Origin: G039029935 sp039029935
Lineage (GTDB): Bacteria; Chloroflexota; Anaerolineae; Caldilineales; Caldilineaceae
NCBI GenBank assembly: GCA_039029935.1
Contig: JBCCFC010000920.1
Location: 1 to 5,746, forward strand
Direction: 5' to 3'
DNA: 5,746 nucleotides
A program made the position numbers and the translations under genes. The notes under the pieces were generated by a model, which had not been told where the DNA came from, made no database searches, and saw nothing but the letters and a program-made list of their open reading frames with translations. Shown piece after piece: positions 1-4,952 of this stretch (positions within the stretch are counted from its first letter, which is position 1; the number at the start of each line of letters is the position of its first letter).

Positions 1-100
1 AAGAGTGAGCGGAGGCCACGTGCGAAGTCAAGCGCCCGGTGCCCACTAGAGTTACTCGAAAGAGAACCCCCAGGCCTCTTCAAAGTTTCTCCGCCTAAAA
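1..100. other. Left edge, no convincing gene
   Basis: One plus-strand frame is open from the window edge to a TAG at 140-142, and one minus-strand frame is also open. Neither has a start, a ribosome binding site or a recognisable motif, and the plus-strand frame reads through a perfect hairpin. A 6-bp inverted repeat (gaggcc at 12-17, ggcctc at 73-78) is too short to call. This could be the tail of a convergent plus-strand gene, but I cannot support that. Confidence 0.3.
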
Positions 101-139
101 ATGAAGAAGCTGAGTTTCCGCAAAACTCAGCTTCTTCAT
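101..139 (-). terminator. Intrinsic terminator after the hydrolase/partner unit
   Basis: A 17-bp perfect stem (101-117 with 123-139) encloses a 5-nt loop. On the minus strand the stem runs into five T residues (101-97). It lies 41 bp downstream of the stop codon at 181, as expected for the end of the two-gene unit. The stem is moderately AT-rich, so its strength comes from length rather than GC content. On the plus strand there is no T tract after the stem, so it should act mainly in the minus direction. Confidence 0.85.
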
Positions 140-180
140 AGTCAAAACAGTATATCACCAGTCGGTATGTCTCTCAAATA

Positions 181-612
181 CTATTGTCCCAGCATCTCAC
201 GCTTGGTTGGCAGAATCTTCGTCAGAACCGCTGCGGCCACATTGTCGGGGGCAGAACTGGATGGAGCGGGTGGCAATGTCTGCCCTGTGTCCACCAGTGT
301 ATAACCGTCGGTTGAACTGTAGATGGCATCCCCACCGTGCTGCTCAAAAAATTGCGGATCATACACTTTAAAATAGATGCCACCTGCAAAGCCACCATAT
401 TTCATGATCTCTTCATCACCCACATACAGCCGTGGCGACTCTGCCCCCATTGGCAACGGTTCATCCAGAAATAGTTTGACAATGGTGTAGGCATCATCCA
501 TGTTGCGCTTCATATGCTCACGCAGATAGGTGATTTTTTTCATGTCTGCCTGCTCTGGTTGAATCGAAATGGCTTCAACTGATGTGACTGTCATTGTATA
601 CGCTTTATTCAT
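181..612 (-). CDS. Hypothetical protein, translationally coupled to the hydrolase
   Basis: This is a 143-aa protein of no family that I recognise. The in-frame ATG at 624 is possible, but the ATG at 612 is preferred because a GGAGG lies 5 nt ahead of it. That ATG overlaps the end of the upstream hydrolase gene by 8 nt (ATGAATAA), which points to translational coupling and a linked function. There is no signal peptide or membrane segment. Residues 20-50 look helical and charged (HMKRNMDDAYTIVKLFL). Residues 58-105 look beta-rich, with glycines and aromatics (YGGFAGGIYFKVYDP). A Pro/Ser/Ala-rich stretch at 111-122 precedes a short C-terminal segment. By inference it may be a small partner or modulator of the hydrolase, but nothing in the sequence names a function. 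Confidence 0.8.
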   Translation of the reverse strand: MNKAYTMTVTSVEAISIQPEQADMKKITYLREHMKRNMDDAYTIVKLFLDEPLPMGAESPRLYVGDEEIMKYGGFAGGIYFKVYDPQFFEQHGGDAIYSSTDGYTLVDTGQTLPPAPSSSAPDNVAAAVLTKILPTKREMLGQ

Positions 613-2344
613 TTTGTCCTCCATCTAAAAAGCCTAAATTCGTCAACTGGATATCATCCAGATAAATGGTTCCTGTGGGTGTACGGTCAAATACAAGGTC
701 GATGCGCTGCAACTGAGCAATGTTTAGCCCATTGGCTTGGAGCGTTTGCAGGGGAATGGTGGTGGTTTGCAGCACGGTGACGGGGTCGGTACTGGTGGCG
801 GATGGGTTGAACTGTGGAAACTCGTCAGGGTAAATCAACGACTGTCGTGTGGAAAAGGGGAAGCTGGTGTTATTGGCATTGTCATGGATAAACACGGTGA
901 AATCTTGTGCCACGCCGCGCGGATTGTTTGGTTCAAACGACTGGCCGACGCGTAAGGCGATATGGGTGAACGCTGCCATGTTGATGCGCGTAGAGTCAAA
1001 TTGAACCGTATAGCGTCCACCCGGCTGTGTCCAGTCGATGCGCACACCTTGACCATCCTGTAGTAGGTGATGAGTTGGGTCAAGCCGTGCCCGCCGAAAA
1101 CTGAGCAGTCCGCCACCTCCCCCTTGCGCCATCGCAAACAATTGCTTTTGTGCCGTCACACCCACAACTTCGGTTGTGCCTTGAATGACGGATATCACCT
1201 GTAAATCTGCGACAGGTTCCTCAAAATGTTGAATAAAGAGCGTCGGGGGCGTCTGATACTGTGACACCATCTGCACAGGCAGCCCCAACCAGTCATTCTC
1301 GGCAATCATACGGTGGTCAGTCAGCAGCCCCAAAAACTCGATGCGCCCCAACAACTGTGCCTGTGCAATGGCACCAATATAGAGTTTGGCGATCTGCTCT
1401 TGAGCATAACGTGGGATTGTGCCAGATGACTCCTGTCCCCATTCCGAATTGAAGAAGTTGTGGTTGGCACCATGAATCCAGAGCAATGATTTGAATCCGT
1501 TTGGCTGTTCGAGCGGGATGTCGGGATCGAGTCGATGGCTGCGGTCATAGGCGAGATGACCTTGAAAAACGGAGACATCGCTGTCACGACTGCCATGCAT
1601 GAGTAAGTAGTTATCGTGTACCGTTGCCAGCCCTGTCGTAGGAATATACTGTTGATCCGTGGGCGCAAAGGCAACAACCGCTTGGATGGGAAATTGATAG
1701 GGACCTAAGCCTGTTGAACCATCAACCGCAACAGCAGGGGCAAAGGCATCAAACTGAATCGACTGCATCTGATTAAAGAGGCTGGCATGGGCAACGGCTT
1801 CACCACCGCGTGAGTGACCCGCAATCAGAAAACGGGATGTATCAACTTTGCCAAAGAGTGGATGTTCCGGTTGCTGATTCCACAGCACAAACTGCTTAAG
1901 ATGTTCGAGATGAACGATAGCACGTCCATCATTTTCGCCGCGATTGGCGCCGTTGAGAAAGTTGACATCAATGGTGGCGGCGATGATGCCGTGTGTGGCA
2001 AGAAGTTGGCAGAGATACAGATAGCCCGGTGTTGAATCCTCCGATGGCGTGTGATTGCCATGCGCAAAGACGGCTACTGGATAGGGACCAGCATTGCCAG
2101 TCAGATCATTCGGTATATAAAGCTGGCCGTTGATGGGCACGTTGGCATTATCAAACGGCCAGTCAAAGCGAAAATCAAAATCGGCAATCTCGGAAAGATC
2201 GATGCGCCTGGTTTCAAACTCAGGTGTTGGGTTGTCAAAGCGAAAATAGTGACCAAGAAATTGTGTGTTGAGGTAGTTCAACCCCGGTGCAGCATAGGTC
2301 ACAAGTCTAGGGGTGAATGGCCCCGGCAAACTTGGATTGTCCAT
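605..2344 (-). CDS. Alpha/beta hydrolase with C-terminal beta-sandwich-like domain
   Basis: This is a 579-aa predicted serine hydrolase of the alpha/beta-hydrolase fold, probably an esterase-like enzyme; the substrate is unknown. The start at 2344 follows an AGGAGG 10 nt upstream. A longer frame opening at 2470 would swallow that site. A central beta strand with an oxyanion-type turn is seen at 89-98 (PVAVFAHGNH). The nucleophile elbow is GHSRGG with Ser178. The probable acid is Asp254 in HGSRDSDV, and the probable base is His295 in HGANHNFF. This order and spacing, and the HGN turn, resemble the chlorophyllase, PAF-acetylhydrolase and cutinase-like branch. A five-glycine run (408-412) lies ahead of a C-terminal region of about 165 residues. 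Its last strands (IDLVFDRTPTGTIYLDDIQL, 548-567) look like a galactose-binding or CBM-like jelly roll. No signal peptide is seen, so a cytoplasmic location is likely even though the accessory domain is typical of secreted enzymes. The gene is first in a pair with the downstream 143-aa gene. Confidence 0.88.
   Translation of the reverse strand: MDNPSLPGPFTPRLVTYAAPGLNYLNTQFLGHYFRFDNPTPEFETRRIDLSEIADFDFRFDWPFDNANVPINGQLYIPNDLTGNAGPYPVAVFAHGNHTPSEDSTPGYLYLCQLLATHGIIAATIDVNFLNGANRGENDGRAIVHLEHLKQFVLWNQQPEHPLFGKVDTSRFLIAGHSRGGEAVAHASLFNQMQSIQFDAFAPAVAVDGSTGLGPYQFPIQAVVAFAPTDQQYIPTTGLATVHDNYLLMHGSRDSDVSVFQGHLAYDRSHRLDPDIPLEQPNGFKSLLWIHGANHNFFNSEWGQESSGTIPRYAQEQIAKLYIGAIAQAQLLGRIEFLGLLTDHRMIAENDWLGLPVQMVSQYQTPPTLFIQHFEEPVADLQVISVIQGTTEVVGVTAQKQLFAMAQGGGGGLLSFRRARLDPTHHLLQDGQGVRIDWTQPGGRYTVQFDSTRINMAAFTHIALRVGQSFEPNNPRGVAQDFTVFIHDNANNTSFPFSTRQSLIYPDEFPQFNPSATSTDPVTVLQTTTIPLQTLQANGLNIAQLQRIDLVFDRTPTGTIYLDDIQLTNLGFLDGGQNE
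618..622 (-). promoter_or_regulatory. Ribosome binding site deciding the 612 start
   Basis: GGAGG lies on the minus strand 5 nt before the ATG at 612, inside the last codons (Gly-Gly-Gln) of the hydrolase gene. It favours the 612 start over the ATG at 624, which would place this sequence inside the coding region. Confidence 0.75.
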
Positions 2345-2354
2345 AAATCTCAAA

Positions 2355-2360
2355 CCTCCT
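2355..2360 (-). promoter_or_regulatory. Ribosome binding site of the hydrolase
   Basis: AGGAGG on the minus strand ends 10 nt before the ATG at 2344. It is the only good site near the 5' end of this frame and fixes the start, removing 42 residues from the longest open frame. Confidence 0.8.
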
Positions 2361-2484
2361 ATGGATATGAAAATTATGCCAGCGGATTCATAGCATCCAT
2401 GTCTGAGTTCGAGATCATCGCGTCTGGCCTCTTGAAAGAGGAAACGCAGGGTGCCAGACACACGTTCCAAGCGTAAATAAAAAC
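2361..2484 (-). promoter_or_regulatory. Structured leader upstream of the hydrolase
   Basis: This stretch between the upstream terminator and the hydrolase ribosome binding site must hold the hydrolase promoter if the terminator is efficient. I find no convincing -35/-10 pair. A CATAAT lies on the minus strand close to the ribosome binding site but without a good -35. The leader can fold: a short arm (2422-2427 with 2454-2459) encloses a 6-bp hairpin with a 2-nt loop (2428-2433 with 2436-2441). No known riboswitch is recognised. Confidence 0.3.
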
Positions 2485-2545
2485 ACCACCCAGCAAAGAC
2501 GCTCTACTGTTAAGACAACACCGTAGAGCGTCTTTGCTGGGTGGT
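2485..2545 (-). terminator. Intrinsic terminator, 23-bp perfect stem
   Basis: A 23-bp perfect stem (2485-2507 with 2523-2545) continues, after a 2-nt bulge, into 4 more pairs (2508-2511 with 2517-2520) around a 5-nt loop. On the minus strand it is followed by G, TTTTT, A and TTT. It begins 66 bp downstream of the stop codon at 2612 and should end transcription of the secreted protein gene. It is unusually long for an intrinsic terminator. Confidence 0.88.
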
Positions 2546-2611
2546 TCGTTTAAGGCCATTCCACAAAATGAAATACCCATTACATCGCGGAGTTAGCAAT
2601 CTCTATATCGT

Positions 2612-3751
2612 CTATCCAGAGGTTTCTCTGGCATCCTCCGCTGTCCAAAAGGTCCATTCTACCTCTGGTAACTCAACGCTCGGCAATGCCACATCAAAGT
2701 CCATGTTCATCTCTGGCATCTCAAACATCTCCGCGACATTGGGCATAGCTGGCATAGCTGGCATAGCTGGCATAGCTGGCATAGCTGGCATTTCAGGTAT
2801 GTATGTCGAGACAGAATCCACATTCAACCCTGCAATCGGGGCAATCAACTTGGTCTTCCACGCCACATAGGTATCTTGCAGATCGCTTGGTTCATCATCG
2901 ACAAAGGGCACGACTAATGCCAAATGGACTTCGCCATCAAAGTAGTCCTCAGAGAAGAGTGTTGAGGCCACACCGCCGCTCAGTTCAAATCCACTAGGGT
3001 CAACCAGCACCAATGCCTCGACAGCAACCATACTGTCTTCCAGCCCCAATGTGCTGCCCAACATCCCTGGCTCCATCGCATAACGACCGCCCAACCTGAA
3101 TTCAGCATCGGCCCAGTCTCCGGTGAATAGCCCCACCACGCGCACACCAACGCGCTCACGTACAACCAACGCCATAGGGTCCACCTTGCTGGGGTCAAAC
3201 AATGTCCCCCAACCACCTTCTGCAATCTCACTCACAGCGACGACATCCGCGCTATCGCCCCCAAACCAATCGGTAAAGAGTGCCATCACGCCGTCAGTGC
3301 GCATAGAGACATCGCCATCTACATAAATCAGCGGTTGCTCGGTATTCAGCACCAGCGTTGCCTTTGGACCATCCGCTGGCGTGAGTGCATCACCATCAAG
3401 ATGCACGACAAAATAGCGGTAGTCATTCTCTAAGGGGACATTGGGCTGCACACTTGTCGGCATGGCTGCGCTGACACCTGGTGTTGTCAACCGTGCGACC
3501 GCGTCGCCCTGTGCAATGCCAACACCCGCACGTGCCGTTGCTGATAGGCCCTCTTCACCTTCATCTGTGCCAAAAAAGTTTAGGAACGCCCAGGGCATCT
3601 CTACCATACAGAGTCCCTTTTCGCAGTTCATGTCGAATCCCGAATCTGATAGTGGGGCTGCATGTGCTGGCGTTGTGGGGATACAAATCGCCAATAGCAA
3701 GGCGAAACACATCACCATTAGCATCCAAGATAGTTTTGTCATTTTTCCCAT
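2612..3751 (-). CDS. Secreted methionine-rich repeat protein of unknown function
   Basis: This is a 379-aa exported protein that I cannot assign to a family. The start at 3751 has AGGAGG 5 nt upstream. A lysine-containing N-terminus, a hydrophobic core (residues 7-24) and an AHA-AP cleavage site after residue 31 make a standard Sec signal peptide. The LAIC at 20-23 is a poor lipobox. Two cysteines (43 and 48) soon after cleavage could form a disulfide. Residues 110-300 are predicted by eye to be beta-rich, with alternating hydrophobic stretches (VGVRVVGLF, MVAVEALVLV, EVHLALVVPF) and many acidic residues. Residues 321-336 are a Met-Pro-Ala repeat, and methionine continues at 342, 345, 348 and 350, giving ten in thirty residues. 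The rest is acidic and Pro-containing. No transmembrane helix follows the signal peptide, so it is likely secreted or cell-surface associated. It lies directly behind a relic gene and is probably read from that gene's promoter. Confidence 0.85.
   Translation of the reverse strand: MGKMTKLSWMLMVMCFALLLAICIPTTPAHAAPLSDSGFDMNCEKGLCMVEMPWAFLNFFGTDEGEEGLSATARAGVGIAQGDAVARLTTPGVSAAMPTSVQPNVPLENDYRYFVVHLDGDALTPADGPKATLVLNTEQPLIYVDGDVSMRTDGVMALFTDWFGGDSADVVAVSEIAEGGWGTLFDPSKVDPMALVVRERVGVRVVGLFTGDWADAEFRLGGRYAMEPGMLGSTLGLEDSMVAVEALVLVDPSGFELSGGVASTLFSEDYFDGEVHLALVVPFVDDEPSDLQDTYVAWKTKLIAPIAGLNVDSVSTYIPEMPAMPAMPAMPAMPAMPNVAEMFEMPEMNMDFDVALPSVELPEVEWTFWTAEDARETSG
2742..2786 (-). repeat. Five tandem 9-bp units coding for Pro-Ala-Met
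   Basis: Five perfect copies of ggcatagct (plus-strand reading) are followed by a partial ggcat. On the coding strand each unit reads CCA GCT ATG. The copies are identical even at third codon positions, which points to recent expansion by slippage. Changes in copy number keep the reading frame because the unit is three codons. Confidence 0.95.
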
Positions 3752-3756
3752 ATCAT

Positions 3757-3762
3757 CCTCCT
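3757..3762 (-). promoter_or_regulatory. Ribosome binding site of the secreted protein
   Basis: AGGAGG ends 5 nt before the ATG at 3751 and begins only 4 nt after the relic gene's C-terminal stop codon (3767-3769). The tight spacing fits a gene that once sat immediately behind the intact upstream gene in one transcript. Confidence 0.8.
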
Positions 3763-3766
3763 GTAC

Positions 3767-3938
3767 CTACAAACGCTTCACATCCCAATCATCCACCATT
3801 CTCTTTTTGGCATCAAAGTTGGCTCCAATATAGTTGATTGTCAATCTCATAAATATATTTTGTTTTATCGACATAGAGCCAATTCCCCTCACGGATTTTG
3901 CGAAAGCTCGCTGTACTCGCTGGTAATTTTTGTGGCAT
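3767..3938 (-). pseudogene. Relic of an AAA-ATPase-like / PD-(D/E)XK nuclease gene
   Basis: From the ATG at 3938 the frame reads MPQKLPASTASFRKIREGNW and then LYVDKTKYIYEI. This is the typical start of the AAA-ATPase-like (DUF1703-type) family, whose next segment normally carries the Walker A region (SRPRRFGKS). Instead the frame breaks down and stops at 3813. In another minus frame the DNA then reads YIGANFDAKKRMVDDWDVKRL up to a TAG at 3767-3769, which resembles the extreme C-terminus of the same family (IGxxFD...R...W.VE). The ATPase core and the nuclease domain are therefore missing. Members usually have about 500-580 residues, so well over 1 kb appears deleted, with a frame change at the join near 3830-3845. 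The promoter and ribosome binding region upstream remain. Family assignment is from memory of motifs: confident for the N-terminus, moderate for the C-terminus. Confidence 0.75.
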
Positions 3939-4001
3939 TTTCTTCTCATCTCCTAGCGATATTTTGACATATACATCTCTGGTTAGAAAAAACGTTCTCA
4001 T

Positions 4002-4030
4002 ATTATACCACAATCAGCAAAATCAGTCAG
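4002..4030 (-). promoter_or_regulatory. Sigma70-type promoter upstream of the relic and secreted gene
   Basis: A perfect TATAAT -10 box (minus strand, 4007-4002) is preceded by a 17-bp spacer and CTGACT (4030-4025), a 4/6 match to the -35 consensus. Transcription would start near 3995. The -35 box lies within the stem of the terminator of the upstream gene, so the terminator and the promoter share DNA. The expected transcript covers the relic and the secreted protein gene, with no terminator between them. Confidence 0.65.
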
Positions 4031-4059
4031 TTTATATCATTACGTATAAACTGACTGAT
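4022..4059 (-). terminator. Intrinsic terminator directly after the 198-aa gene
   Basis: A 15-bp perfect stem (4022-4036 with 4045-4059) encloses an 8-nt loop and runs into four T residues on the minus strand (4022-4019). It starts 5 nt after the stop codon at 4065. The stem is AT-rich and the T tract is short, so it may be leaky. Confidence 0.75.
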
Positions 4060-4064
4060 CGTTT

Positions 4065-4661
4065 CTATTCGCTTGTGCCATAGACTAACTTAGACTTTTC
4101 TTCCACTAACGCACTTCGTGTTGGTCCAACTGGCTCATCTTTCAGTTGCTTTTCAAGCTCAATATACCGCTCTCGCATCTGCACAAAGGACTCAGATTCA
4201 TAGGTCTCACCGATCCACGCCAACGCCTCCTCATCCCATAAATCCCAATACTCCGGTGGTGCATAGTCCAGATAGGCAGCCGTTTCGGTATTGGAATAGG
4301 GGTCTACATCCAATGGCTCTAGCTCTTGACCGAGTAGACGGGGAACCAGATAGAGATTGCTAAACATTGTTTTTTGCAATAACCGAGCCGCATTCGTTTG
4401 GTCATCCGTCTTATAATAGGCCAACGTAGCACATATAAACTGAAACGGATCTCCGACATCATTAGGGAAATTCTTTTCAAACCATTTGTTGCTCTTGACA
4501 GCACCACGCCACTCGCCAAGCAACACATAGTATGGAACCAGTAAATAGCGTGTTCCACTGCTATCGTCAAACGCGCCAAACAGCTTTTTCTCTTTGCGCA
4601 GGTCACGCTCATAGCGTTTGATCCGATCTCGAATCGTCCCTGGTCGTTTGGGTATTTTCAT
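4065..4661 (-). CDS. Conserved-looking hypothetical protein, helical (TPR-like)
   Basis: This is a 198-aa soluble protein with no signal peptide or membrane span. The start at 4661 has GAGGAG 12 nt upstream, a rather wide spacing. The basic N-terminus (residues 5-27, many Arg/Lys) is followed by helical hairpins at about 38-65 (YLLVPYYVLLGEWRGAVKSN) and 72-110 (PFQFICATLAYYKTDDQTNA). These have the small/aromatic pattern of tetratricopeptide-like repeats, and the YLVPRLLGQ segment fits the same style. The middle (112-152) is acidic and rich in Trp and Tyr (PEYWDLWDEEALAWIG). The C-terminus (157-192) looks like a charged helix or short coiled coil. I recall similar bacterial hypothetical proteins with this layout but no function. 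It stands alone, with its own terminator downstream and a terminator upstream, and is probably a protein-interaction module. Confidence 0.8.
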   Translation of the reverse strand: MKIPKRPGTIRDRIKRYERDLRKEKKLFGAFDDSSGTRYLLVPYYVLLGEWRGAVKSNKWFEKNFPNDVGDPFQFICATLAYYKTDDQTNAARLLQKTMFSNLYLVPRLLGQELEPLDVDPYSNTETAAYLDYAPPEYWDLWDEEALAWIGETYESESFVQMRERYIELEKQLKDEPVGPTRSALVEEKSKLVYGTSE

Positions 4662-4680
4662 TTGATTGGTCTTCTCCTCA

Positions 4681-4705
4681 CCTTGTTATACAGCCTTGTT
4701 ATACA
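4681..4705. repeat. Direct repeat of 12 bp upstream of the 198-aa gene
   Basis: ccttgttataca occurs at 4681-4692 and again at 4694-4705, in near-perfect tandem. On the minus strand each copy contains TATAAC, a 5/6 match to a -10 box, about 25 and 38 nt before the ATG at 4661. No strong -35 is seen, so a promoter role is only possible. The second copy is also the left arm of the nested inverted repeat. Confidence 0.6.
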
Positions 4706-4779
4706 AAAAAGTCCAGCTATTGACATGCATTCAATAGCTGGACTTAAATTACAAAAAGTTTTACCCTTTTGTATAACAA
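4696..4779. repeat. Nested inverted repeat around a terminator
   Basis: A 13-bp perfect inverted repeat (4696-4708 with 4767-4779) surrounds the 15-bp terminator hairpin with unpaired AT-rich DNA on one side. The left arm is one of the two tandem 12-bp direct repeats. Such a nest could be a remnant of a small mobile element, an operator or a two-sided RNA structure; the sequence alone does not decide. Confidence 0.6.
4709..4745 (-). terminator. Intrinsic terminator downstream of the FAD subunit gene
   Basis: A 15-bp perfect stem (4709-4723 with 4731-4745) has a 7-nt loop and is followed on the minus strand by six T residues (4710-4705). It lies about 207 bp beyond the stop codon at 4953, far for a terminator but the only candidate in the interval. 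It also shields the 198-aa gene from read-through. Confidence 0.75.
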
Positions 4780-4790
4780 CCAAGTTACCT

Positions 4791-4940
4791 AAATTTTGAG
4801 GGGTAATCGTAGGTCCGGTTATCAACCGGATAATCCTTGTCCGCTTACTCAATTGATTGTGAAAAGCAGGGCATTATAGACCGGTCACGCTACCCCAGAG
4901 AGTTACCCTGATGACCTACGAATGCATCCCTCAAATTTTT
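4791..4940. mobile_element. 150-bp element with imperfect terminal inverted repeats (MITE-like)
   Basis: The left arm at 4791-4815 and the reverse complement of 4913-4940 align over about 25 bp as AAATTTTGAGGG, a short variable part, then TCGTAGGTC. AAATTT occurs at both tips and could be a target duplication or part of the arms. The interior has no open frame worth calling. It carries short palindromes: tccggtt-atc-aaccgga at 4814-4830, tcaattga at 4849-4856 and gaccggtc at 4879-4886. Small size, paired ends and lack of coding capacity fit a miniature inverted-repeat element. A structured RNA in the 3' region of the FAD subunit gene is the main alternative. Confidence 0.45.
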
Positions 4941-4952
4941 CGCAACAAAGTG

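Noticed and set aside
1..142. Plus-strand C-terminal gene fragment
   Set aside because: It is open but short, has no recognisable motif, and its last third is simply the terminator hairpin translated.
2345..2470. Longer start of the hydrolase at 2470
   Set aside because: The added 42 residues have no ribosome binding site, would cover the good AGGAGG at 2355-2360, and do not resemble the rest of the protein.
2541..2870. Plus-strand open frame with Gly-Ile-Ala repeats
   Set aside because: It is the antisense reading of the Pro-Ala-Met repeat and the flanking coding region, and has no ribosome binding site.
3680..3692. Lipoprotein signal (lipobox at LAIC) in the secreted protein
   Set aside because: The residue before the cysteine is isoleucine, which lipoprotein signal peptidase does not normally accept. 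The AHA-AP site further on fits ordinary signal peptidase better.
3839..3844. Perfect TTGACA on the minus strand as a -35 box for the secreted gene
   Set aside because: No -10-like hexamer is found 16-18 bp downstream; the nearest TATATT is far too close.
3813..4013. 66-aa minus-strand frame starting at 4013 as an intact small gene
   Set aside because: The 25 residues before the ATG at 3938 lie over the promoter and leader, and the rest is a family N-terminus cut short. A relic explains it better.
4696..4779. Integron attC site
   Set aside because: The outer arms read GTTATAC then GTATAAC, the wrong order and wrong bases for RYYYAAC...GTTRRRY. No integrase or cassette layout is seen.
4797..4940. 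tRNA-like or known riboswitch structure
   Set aside because: The short palindromes do not form a cloverleaf, and no conserved T-arm, anticodon arm or riboswitch core is visible.
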